A stretch of DNA of 5,589 nt from Candidatus Kuenenia stuttgartensis (GTDB lineage Bacteria > Planctomycetota > Planctomycetia > Isosphaerales > Isosphaeraceae): positions 1 through 5,589 of the forward strand of contig CAMBZY010000237.1 of the NCBI GenBank assembly GCA_945872325.1. Direction: 5' to 3'. Both the position numbers and the translations under genes were made by a program. Of this stretch, positions 1 through 5,589 are shown piece after piece; position 1 is the first letter of the stretch, and the number at the start of each line of letters is the position of its first letter. The notes beneath the pieces were generated by a model. The model saw only the letters and a list, made by a program, of their open reading frames with translations, made no database searches and was not told where the DNA came from.

Positions 1-52
1 TTTGGGTGGTGAATTTGTAGATCCGCTTCTCTAAGTCCGACAATTCATGGAT

Positions 53-57
53 AAGGG
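53..57 (+). promoter_or_regulatory. Ribosome binding site of the S8 protease gene
   Basis: AAGGG lies 9 bases before the ATG at 67, a normal Shine-Dalgarno distance, and supports that ATG as the start. Another ATG at 47 is out of frame with the protease. The 66 bases before the gene are too short to judge a promoter or an upstream neighbour. Confidence 0.5.
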
Positions 58-66
58 TCCCTCGAC

Positions 67-1437
67 ATGTTCAGAAGCCATCAGATTCCAGGGCGGTTGA
101 GCCTGATCTTTCAGGCCTTGGTTATTGGCGCTATCGTTTCGACAAGTTCAAGCTCATCGACCGCTCAAGTTTTGAATCAAGGTCCTGAGTTTGTGCGCGG
201 CCGATACATCGTAATTTTTCACGATCAGCCTGAAATTGCTCAAAGAACCGTTTCTGAGATGGCGGTTTCAAAAGGCATGAATGTGACGCATGTCTATGAG
301 GGTGAAGATCATCCATTCGGATTTGCTGGCGAGCTTGATGATCATGCACTGGCTCGATTAAGGCTTGACCCACGCGTGGCTCATATTGAGCAGGACCAAA
401 TTGTTCGGGTTCATGCAAAGCCGATTGAAGTACCATCAAAAGCCGGCAAGTTTAACGATCAGGCAAGAACGCGAGGATTGATCGTCAGGCCGAAACCGAA
501 GGCGATTCCCGTCGTTCCTCCGCAGACGATCTCGTGGGGTATGGTTCGCATCAATGCCGTGAACAGCTTCACAAAGTCTGGTGATGGTTCAGGTTCTGTA
601 AACATTGATGTTGCTGTGATTGATACCGGGATCGATACGAAGCATCCGGATCTCAAGGTCATGGGTGGCCGCAATTTCACATCTGGTGGTTTTGGCAATT
701 ACGGCGACGGATATGGGCATGGGACGCATGTGGCAGGAATTATCGGAGCTTTGGATAACTCATTTGGAGTGGTAGGGGTTGCTCCCGGAGCACGCCTCTG
801 GTCCGTGAGGGTCATGGATAACACAGGTACTGGCCTGATGTCGGGTGTGATTGCCGGTGTGAATTACGTCACGTCCATCGCAAAAACCATCGAAATTGCC
901 AACATGAGTCTGGGTGGGAGTGAAAGCAAAGCCTTGAGCATGGCCATGGATAAAGCCATAGCGGCAGGGATCACGTTTGTGGTGGCATCAGGCAATGAAT
1001 CCACCGACTGCCGAACCAGTAGCCCAGCCAATAGTTTAAACAAGGGCTTAATCACCGTTTCCGGGATGAATCAGGACGGAAGTTTTGCAAGCTACAGTAA
1101 TTATGGCAAAAACTTCCTCGACGATTCTGGTAAAGATAATGGAGTCGATGTGATCGCTCCTGGCACGAATATTTACTCCACTTATAAGGCGGGTGGATAT
1201 TCCACCTTGAGCGGATCGTCCATGGGCACGGCTCACGTGACGGGTGTGGCCGCACTTTGCAAGGTTGTAAACCCGAGCTTTAAGCCTGAACAAATCCGGA
1301 ATTCCGTGATGAAGTCTGCCCCTGTCGGATTTCTTGGTTATAACGGTCTGGCTTTGTTTGGAATCACTCCGTGGAGCGCCACGATGGGCGATCCGGATGG
1401 ATTTTATGAACCTCTGATCAATGCAGGGGCTTATTGA
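67..1437 (+). CDS. Secreted S8 (subtilisin-like) serine protease with I9 propeptide
   Basis: A 456-residue extracellular endopeptidase precursor. Residues 1-34 look like a signal peptide: basic start, hydrophobic core LSLIFQALVIGAIV, then a Ser-rich stretch ending STA before Q35. Residues about 45-116 match the inhibitor I9 propeptide (RYIVIFHD at the start, LDPRVAHIEQD near the end), which chaperones folding and is then removed. A basic, proline-rich linker (about 117-153) leads to the peptidase S8 domain (about 155-430). The triad is intact: D186 in VAVIDTGID, H218 in GHGTHVAG and S385 in SGSSMGTAHVTG; N310 in ASGN is the expected oxyanion-hole Asn. The overall look is proteinase K-like. 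The oddity is the serine loop: families usually have GTSMAxPH, whereas here it is GSSMGTAH, with Ala389 in place of the proline. The protein ends soon after the catalytic domain with no anchor or PEP-CTERM tail, so it is probably released. Substrate unknown. The family assignment is firm; activity is inferred. Confidence 0.95.
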   Translation: MFRSHQIPGRLSLIFQALVIGAIVSTSSSSSTAQVLNQGPEFVRGRYIVIFHDQPEIAQRTVSEMAVSKGMNVTHVYEGEDHPFGFAGELDDHALARLRLDPRVAHIEQDQIVRVHAKPIEVPSKAGKFNDQARTRGLIVRPKPKAIPVVPPQTISWGMVRINAVNSFTKSGDGSGSVNIDVAVIDTGIDTKHPDLKVMGGRNFTSGGFGNYGDGYGHGTHVAGIIGALDNSFGVVGVAPGARLWSVRVMDNTGTGLMSGVIAGVNYVTSIAKTIEIANMSLGGSESKALSMAMDKAIAAGITFVVASGNESTDCRTSSPANSLNKGLITVSGMNQDGSFASYSNYGKNFLDDSGKDNGVDVIAPGTNIYSTYKAGGYSTLSGSSMGTAHVTGVAALCKVVNPSFKPEQIRNSVMKSAPVGFLGYNGLALFGITPWSATMGDPDGFYEPLINAGAY

Positions 1438-1819
1438 CAACACGCAATCGACAAGCACTTACATGAAAAAAAACGGTAGACTTGCGTTGGCATAAGTCAT
1501 TATGGTGCAAGGCGTATCGTCCGTGGTGCAAAACGAGATTGGTGATGGGTTGCTGATTCGAGCTGGATAGGCATAGTCAGGAATCTTGAAAAGTTTTGAA
1601 CCTTTACCAGTTCTTGCATCGTTGTTCTTTCACGGGTTTGGATCATAGATGCACTGAGAGTTTTCGATAAAAAATTTCACGAGTGGTTGGATTTGATTCA
1701 TCATGGGCTTACGGATATGTTTGACAATTACTTTGCATACGAAAGATTGTTTAAGTCATGTTGAAACACTATGATATCGCAACTCTTAAATACGTCCCAA
1801 CCGATCGAGCGACCTACAC
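1438..1819. other. Intergenic region between the protease gene and thyX
   Basis: 382 bases with no ORF that looks like protein. No clear terminator follows the protease: the only pairing near its stop is a 6-bp match (ACGCAA at 1442-1447 with TTGCGT at 1482-1487) across a long A-rich loop. The 8-mer TGGTGCAA occurs twice (1503-1510 and 1524-1531), 21 bases apart start to start. The right part is AT-richer and carries a perfect TTGACA at 1721-1726, which lacks a good -10 at normal spacing, and the better-spaced promoter candidate described separately. No tRNA or known riboswitch was recognised. Confidence 0.6.
1747..1775 (+). promoter_or_regulatory. Candidate sigma-70-type promoter of thyX
   Basis: TTGTTT at 1747-1752 (matches the first three -35 bases) is followed, after exactly 17 bases, by TATGAT at 1770-1775 (five of six -10 bases). 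Transcription would begin near 1782 and give a leader of about 38 bases before the thyX ATG. Planctomycete promoters are poorly defined and AT-rich DNA yields such matches by chance, so this is a candidate only. The perfect TTGACA at 1721-1726 is an alternative -35 but has no convincing partner. Confidence 0.35.
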
Positions 1820-2623
1820 ATGAGCGAATTTCAAGAAGAGCCTGTTTTGAATATTCTGACCGACCCCAAGGTCTACCTGGTGGGTCAGCAGGTGACAGAT
1901 GAGTCTGTGATCGCGGAATTTCTGAGCGATCACGAAGTGGAAAAGTGGACGACCGACACCGAAATGGGTGGCGAGAAACTGGTGGAAGTTGCTGGCCGAC
2001 TGTGCTACATGAGCTTTGCCAAGCCAAGGCCAGGTGGGAATCATGCTTACATTCATCACATTCTGGAAGTGGGCCATGGGTCGGTTTTAGAGCACGCCAT
2101 ATTCAGTCTTGTGATCACAGGCGTATCCCGATCGCTCACCCACGAACTTGTCCGTCACCGTGCTGGTTTTGGTTATTCCCAACTATCGCAACGGTTTGTG
2201 GATGAATCGGATTGTTCGTTTGTCGAGCCAAAAGTGATTGCTGAGGATCCTGAGTTACATGCCATCTGGATCGAGTCGGTGAAGTCGGCGCAGGAATCTT
2301 ACAAGAAATTGTCGGATGGGCTGGCAGCGAGAATGGCAGACATTGAGGATCGGACCCTCAGACGAAAGCGGGCTCGTGAAGCGGCCCGAAGTATTTTGCC
2401 GAACGCCACCGAGACGAAGATTTTTGTGACTGGTAATGCCCGAGCGCTACGTCACTTTGTCGAGATGAGAGGCTCGGAGCATGCCGATGCCGAGATCCGC
2501 CGACTGGCTGTGGCTGTTCTGAGAGTTCTGCAGGAAGCATCACCAAACTTATTTGGCGACTATGTTTTAACAGACCAGCCAGATGGTTCTGTGGCGATAG
2601 ACACTCCGTTCAAGAAAGTCTGA
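1820..2623 (+). CDS. thyX: Flavin-dependent thymidylate synthase ThyX
   Basis: ThyX makes dTMP from dUMP with methylenetetrahydrofolate as carbon donor and NAD(P)H-reduced FAD as hydride source; it is cytoplasmic, usually a homotetramer, and replaces ThyA in many bacteria. The 267-residue protein carries the family signature at residues 112-125, RHRAGFGYSQLSQR, preceded by GHGSVLEHAIFSLVITGVSR (85-104), which holds conserved FAD/dUMP-site residues. A second block at 206-227, containing NARALRHFVEMR followed by HADAEIR, matches the C-terminal substrate region; R217 probably corresponds to the dUMP-binding Arg near the C-terminus of characterised ThyX. The spacer between RHR and the signature Ser is eight residues (AGFGYSQL), not the seven of the original definition. 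It is slightly longer than typical family members (roughly 220-250), with additions at both ends. The ATG at 1820 is the only ATG after the in-frame stop at 1787-1789. No clear Shine-Dalgarno is present, only a weak GAGCGA at 1807-1812. It appears monocistronic. Confidence 0.97.
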   Translation: MSEFQEEPVLNILTDPKVYLVGQQVTDESVIAEFLSDHEVEKWTTDTEMGGEKLVEVAGRLCYMSFAKPRPGGNHAYIHHILEVGHGSVLEHAIFSLVITGVSRSLTHELVRHRAGFGYSQLSQRFVDESDCSFVEPKVIAEDPELHAIWIESVKSAQESYKKLSDGLAARMADIEDRTLRRKRAREAARSILPNATETKIFVTGNARALRHFVEMRGSEHADAEIRRLAVAVLRVLQEASPNLFGDYVLTDQPDGSVAIDTPFKKV

Positions 2624-2707
2624 CCTGGATTGGCCTGACAGATTCTCCGTAGCGATTTTCAATACGGATAATCTTGGCACCCATCGGCCTCGTCAGGTAA
2701 GTTGCTA

Positions 2708-2739
2708 TAAAGCGTTGTGTATCATGTCGCAACGCTTTA
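2708..2739. terminator. Strong hairpin downstream of thyX, possible terminator
   Basis: TAAAGCGTTG (2708-2717) pairs perfectly with CAACGCTTTA (2730-2739): ten base pairs, extendable by a T-G wobble and a G-C pair to leave an 8-base loop. It begins 84 bases after the thyX stop codon. No T-run follows on either strand, so it is not a classical intrinsic terminator; it may be a U-tract-poor terminator, an mRNA 3' end stabiliser or part of a non-coding RNA. The pairing is seen directly; the role is inferred. Confidence 0.35.
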
Positions 2740-3147
2740 AAACCTCTTGAAATTAAAAAAGAATGATTTCTGAACAAGCTGTGCATGATGTTTAAAATCA
2801 ACAGGCACCAGATTTGCGAATCCAACCAACAGCTTGATTCCAACTCATGGGCTACAACGCGGCAAAAGACCTTGATCACATGATTATATAAGGCATTATG
2901 ACGATCGGGTATTTGGTTGCAATCCTTATTTGCGATTTAAACAAGTTGAAAATCGGGTAGCCTTTTAATAAAAGATCCATCATTAACAGTTATTAAGATT
3001 ATGGAAATGATATACTTGTGTTGTTGCATGTTAGAGGATAGCTTTTTGGACTTCCAGGCAATAACGTGGTTGAAGTTGAGCGATCTCTGGTCAGCTTGAT
3101 CACCAGCGTGGAAGTTAACGTAACGAAAAGTTAGATAACCCGAATTC

Positions 3148-3153
3148 AGGGGA
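3148..3153 (+). promoter_or_regulatory. Ribosome binding site of the PEP-CTERM gene
   Basis: AGGGGA is 8 bases before the ATG at 3162, a good position for a Shine-Dalgarno site and the clearest in the window. It supports the chosen start, which also gives a proper signal peptide. Confidence 0.55.
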
Positions 3154-3161
3154 TCACAGAA

Positions 3162-3842
3162 ATGCGATTAAAAGTCGCCACGGTTGTAGCATTTACAGGC
3201 GTTTTGGTCGCCCAGATTTCTGCCGCAAACGCGGCTGTAATCTACTCCAATCTGGGCACCCCAGATTCGACTACCAGTGTAGCCATTGGCTACAACAGTT
3301 CAGTCAACACCAACGTCAAATATGCTCAAGGCTTTACCACAGGCACTGGCGTGTATTTGCTCAATTCGGTGGATCTGGCGTTGGGAGTGACAGGGTTTGG
3401 CAACGGTTCGCCGCTGCTTCAAATCTTTTCGGATAACTCCGGGAAGCCTGGCACGGATTTAGCCGCCACATTCACAAACCCGACATTCGGGGCCCAGGCC
3501 GTTTACAACCTGAACTTGGCCACACCGTTTTCGTTGTCGGCCACGACCAGTTACTGGATTGTTCTGTCTGACACAACCTCCGCCAGCCAGACCAAGTTTA
3601 ACTGGTACTATTCAGACGCTTTCACGCAACCAACAGCCCAGAACGGTTCTGGTCTGACATATTTGGCTGGTGCAAGGTCAATGAATGGTGGTACCACCTG
3701 GGCGACCAATGATGCGTTTGCCCTGACTGCCATCACGCTCAATGCCACAACTGTACCCGAGCCATCGACTTATGCTCTGGCTGCCATAGCCTCGAGTATT
3801 ATGGTCGTTGTAGGACGTCGTCGCAAATCCACAATTGCCTGA
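3162..3842 (+). CDS. PEP-CTERM sorting-domain protein, choice-of-anchor type
   Basis: A 226-residue exported protein. Residues 1-24 are a signal peptide (MRLK, hydrophobic core, ANA cleavage site before A25). The mature part (about 25-195) is rich in Thr, Ser, Asn and Gly and looks like a beta-sandwich; the blocks AQGFTTGTGVYLLNSVDLAL (55-74) and SPLLQIFSDNSGKPGTDLA (83-101), then a YWIVLSD strand (131-137), resemble the choice-of-anchor R family. The C-terminus is a textbook PEP-CTERM signal: VPEPST at 198-203, a hydrophobic segment at about 204-217, and the basic cluster GRRRK at 218-222. In known systems an exosortase recognises this tail in the inner membrane and the protein is processed for export or surface/extracellular-matrix attachment. 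No exosortase or polysaccharide gene is visible here, which is usual because targets are scattered in the genome. The molecular function of the mature domain is unknown. Sorting signal very sure; the domain family name moderately sure. Confidence 0.92.
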   Translation: MRLKVATVVAFTGVLVAQISAANAAVIYSNLGTPDSTTSVAIGYNSSVNTNVKYAQGFTTGTGVYLLNSVDLALGVTGFGNGSPLLQIFSDNSGKPGTDLAATFTNPTFGAQAVYNLNLATPFSLSATTSYWIVLSDTTSASQTKFNWYYSDAFTQPTAQNGSGLTYLAGARSMNGGTTWATNDAFALTAITLNATTVPEPSTYALAAIASSIMVVVGRRRKSTIA

Positions 3843-3861
3843 TCAGTCGTTCCGGATTTCG

Positions 3862-3891
3862 CTGTCAGTCTCGTCTTGATGAGACTGACAG
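3862..3891. terminator. Hairpin between convergent genes, probable terminator
   Basis: CTGTCAGTCTC (3862-3872) and GAGACTGACAG (3881-3891) are perfect reverse complements of 11 bp. The stem can extend inward by a G-T wobble and a T-A pair to leave a CTTG tetraloop. It starts 19 bases after the PEP-CTERM stop codon, the expected place for a terminator, and lies 118 bases past the stop of the convergent heme-protein gene, so it could serve both. Neither flank has a T-run, so the mechanism is uncertain. Confidence 0.6.
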
Positions 3892-4009
3892 TAGATCTTG
3901 GTATCCATCAGGATCATTTATTTTGCAATTTACCGAGCCGAACTGCCTTGAGAAGTTAATTTCAAAGCGGATGTCCTTTGGTTCGTGAAGTGTGGGTGTT
4001 GATTTTCAA

Positions 4010-5589
4010 TTACTTCGAGCCAAGCTGACGAATATAAGCGATCAGGTCAGCGAAGTCCTGGGGATTCAGGCCCTGCTCAAGCCCTTCAGGCATCAGCGAT
4101 TGGCCTGTGGATCGAACTTCGTCCACCTGGCTCTTGGAAACAGTTTCCATCACGCCCTCAGCACGCTTTAGAACAAGGCTGTTGGTCGATTCCGAGGCGA
4201 TCAGGCCAGTCAAAATTCGTCCGTCCTTCATGGCCACGCTATAATTCACGTATTGCGGAGCGATCTCGCGATTAGGTTCCAGAATGTGGCCTAAAAGATC
4301 CGCTGGGCTTCGTGAAATCACCGTGATCAGATTCGGGCCAACCTCCGCACCAATCGTCGATGTACCCGCCTTATGGCAGGTAGCACATGCTTTTTTGAAG
4401 ACATTTTCACCCGCCTGAACCTTGCCAGCAAGGGTTATGGCAGGAGCATAGTTTTTCAGAACCTGGTCTCGTGAAACGCTTGGCAATGATCCAAATACGG
4501 ACTTCGCCCGGCCTGCAATCCGCGAATCCTTCGATTCCAGCAATTGTTTGCGACGAGCCATATCCAGTTCTGTGGGCGATATGGTACCGGCTTCCATGGC
4601 ATCCATCAGGCTGGTCAATCTGTCGGCTCTGGTGACTAAAGCCTCGACCACTTCACGGCGCTGGGTTGGACCAAGGTCTGACCAGTGCGAAATCAGCCGG
4701 TCAGCCACCTTCGCTGTATTTGAGCTTGAAAGTGCTTGTACAGCAGCCATTTGAATAGCAAATGAGTTCTTGTTCGAAAGCATCGAATCGCAAGCCTCTG
4801 CAAAGGCTTCAGCCGACCCCAATCGGGCCAAACGCAGGGCACTCATCCGTGCTGATGTTGGTGCCGTCGTATCTTTCATGGTCGACAGGGCAGATTCGAT
4901 CCGTTTCTGAAGGATCGGCTTCATCTCTGCTGGGATGATGGCATCCAGATTCTTCCCAGTGCGTTCAGCACCTACGGAAAGTCCATTGAGAACAGAGTTT
5001 GCAACGACTGACTCATATTCTGCCGAAAACGCCAGTTTCAGAATTCCAGCCAGTCCTGCTTGATCCCCGCGTGCAGCGATCAATGCTGCTAACTGCTCCG
5101 CCCAGTTTGACTTATTGGACTCCGAAGAGGCACTTTTCAGAACAGCTTCAAGAAACGATAGTTCGCGACCATTGAGTGAGGTCAAAATCGCGGCCTTGGT
5201 CCAGGTATCGTCGTTTGCCAGCTTGGAGAGACCAGCCACAGCAGAATCGCCAGGCAATTCACCAAGCGAAAAGGCGACTTGAAGTTGCACAAAGCCATCC
5301 TTGTCGTCAGCCAGTTTTAGAAGTGCTTGAGCCACTTGAGGATCCGACTTCAAGAACGGCTCACTCAGCTTAGCAGCCTGTTCACGAATCCCGGAGTTCT
5401 CATGCGTAAAGGCGGGCAAAAGTGTGGCTGGTTTGAGTTGACCAAGAGACGCCAGTGTCCACAGTGCGTGAACCCGGCCCAGGTCGGATTTGGAGGTTGT
5501 GGCCATATTCTCCAAAGCTGGAACGACCGAAATATCGGCCCTTTCGAGGATAAGACGCTGAGCTGTTTCACGCCACCAAGAGTCGGGAT
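4010..5589 (-). CDS. PVC-type HEAT-repeat / CxxCH heme-binding protein, 3' part
   Basis: The reading frame is open from the stop codon at 4010-4012 to the window edge, so this is the C-terminal 525 or so residues of a larger protein; its start is outside. A TTG at 5513-5515 or ATG at 5504-5506 could be mistaken for the start, but the upstream in-frame residues (PDSWWRETAQRLILERAD, 5534-5587) are family sequence. First comes an alpha-helical HEAT-like repeat region (about 5587 to 4440), rich in Ala and Leu with motifs such as RVHALWTLASLG. Next is a cytochrome c-like domain: GENVFKKACATCHKAG, with heme-binding CATCH encoded at 4373-4387, then GPNL, HILEPNREIAPQY and the C-terminal SLMPEGLEQGL, whose Met (4091-4093) may be the distal heme ligand. 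This matches the Pirellula/Verrucomicrobium-type heme domain, often preceded by a beta-propeller dehydrogenase-like region, here unseen. Likely extracytoplasmic, possibly a sugar-oxidation or electron-transfer protein; the substrate is unknown. It is convergent with the PEP-CTERM gene. Confidence 0.93.
   Translation of the reverse strand, partial: PDSWWRETAQRLILERADISVVPALENMATTSKSDLGRVHALWTLASLGQLKPATLLPAFTHENSGIREQAAKLSEPFLKSDPQVAQALLKLADDKDGFVQLQVAFSLGELPGDSAVAGLSKLANDDTWTKAAILTSLNGRELSFLEAVLKSASSESNKSNWAEQLAALIAARGDQAGLAGILKLAFSAEYESVVANSVLNGLSVGAERTGKNLDAIIPAEMKPILQKRIESALSTMKDTTAPTSARMSALRLARLGSAEAFAEACDSMLSNKNSFAIQMAAVQALSSSNTAKVADRLISHWSDLGPTQRREVVEALVTRADRLTSLMDAMEAGTISPTELDMARRKQLLESKDSRIAGRAKSVFGSLPSVSRDQVLKNYAPAITLAGKVQAGENVFKKACATCHKAGTSTIGAEVGPNLITVISRSPADLLGHILEPNREIAPQYVNYSVAMKDGRILTGLIASESTNSLVLKRAEGVMETVSKSQVDEVRSTGQSLMPEGLEQGLNPQDFADLIAYIRQLGSK

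Larger units (their letters stand above)
2624..3161. other. AT-rich intergenic region between thyX and the PEP-CTERM gene
   Basis: 538 bases without a supportable gene. ORFs here are short and lack protein-like composition, motifs and ribosome sites. It holds a strong hairpin (listed separately at 2708-2739), a wider inverted pair CCTGAC 2634-2639 / GTCAGG 2692-2697, and a bulged stem (2888-2897 with 2921-2929). ATCGGGTA occurs twice (2904-2911 and 2952-2959). The most AT-rich part, about 2880-3020, precedes the PEP-CTERM gene and may contain its promoter: TATACT at 3011-3016 is a possible -10, but the nearest -35-like TTAACA (2983-2988) is 22 bases away, too far for a normal pair. CTGGT at 3087-3091 and ACCAG at 3102-3106 could form a small stem in the leader. 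Confidence 0.55.

Noticed and set aside
1048..1458. Minus-strand ORF of 136 codons inside the protease gene
   Set aside because: It lies opposite the conserved catalytic domain and has no protein-like features; it is a shadow of the real gene.
1721..1726. Perfect TTGACA as the -35 of a thyX promoter
   Set aside because: At 16-18 bases downstream only AAGATT, AGATTG or GATTGT are found, all poor -10 elements; the TTGTTT/TATGAT pair is better.
2634..2697. CCTGAC / GTCAGG inverted pair as the thyX terminator
   Set aside because: Only 6 bp across a 52-base loop, too weak to support as a terminator.
2610..2879. Minus-strand ORF of 89 codons across the thyX-PEP-CTERM gap
   Set aside because: It overlaps the thyX end, runs through the strong hairpin, has no recognisable motif or ribosome site, and its composition looks like translated intergenic DNA.
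2785..2883. Plus-strand mini-ORF of 32 codons (MMFKINRHQIC...)
   Set aside because: No Shine-Dalgarno, no motif, and easily explained by chance in AT-rich DNA.
5504..5515. TTG at 5513 or ATG at 5504 as the start of the heme-protein gene
   Set aside because: The frame stays open upstream to the window edge and encodes the family-typical WWRETAQRLILERAD, so the true start is outside.
1..5589. Defence, toxin-antitoxin, CRISPR or mobile-element system
   Set aside because: No transposase, integrase, nuclease, repeat array or paired small genes were found; the four genes are unrelated and typical of a chromosomal core/accessory mix.

Overview
The window looks like ordinary chromosomal DNA from a planctomycete (phylum Planctomycetota, PVC superphylum), probably of the order Planctomycetales. 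The strongest evidence is the minus-strand gene at the right end: a HEAT-like repeat protein with a C-terminal CxxCH heme domain of the Pirellula/Verrucomicrobium type, a family heavily expanded in that phylum. A PEP-CTERM-tailed secreted protein, moderate base composition, long intergenic gaps and weak ribosome binding sites all fit. Genus cannot be read from the sequence alone.

Layout from left to right: (1) a secreted subtilisin-like serine protease (67-1437, +) with signal peptide, I9 propeptide and complete Asp/His/Ser triad; (2) a 382-base gap with no gene, ending in a plausible promoter; (3) thyX, the flavin-dependent thymidylate synthase (1820-2623, +); (4) a 538-base AT-rich gap with a strong hairpin at 2708-2739 but no supportable gene; (5) a small PEP-CTERM exported protein with a choice-of-anchor-type beta domain (3162-3842, +); (6) a 167-base convergent gap with a perfect 11-bp inverted repeat, probably a terminator; (7) the 3' part of the heme-binding HEAT-repeat gene (4010 to beyond 5589, -), whose start lies outside the window.

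The genes do not form an operon. Gaps are large, the last gene is convergent, and the functions (extracellular proteolysis, dTMP synthesis, surface/matrix protein, periplasmic cytochrome-type protein) have no shared pathway. Three of the four products are predicted to be exported or extracytoplasmic, which is common in planctomycetes. I found no mobile element, CRISPR array, tRNA or rRNA, and no convincing new multi-gene system. The points most worth a second look are the protease active-site loop, where the near-invariant proline after the catalytic serine is alanine (the position changed in the engineered ligase subtiligase), the eight-residue spacer in the ThyX signature, and two unexplained hairpins.
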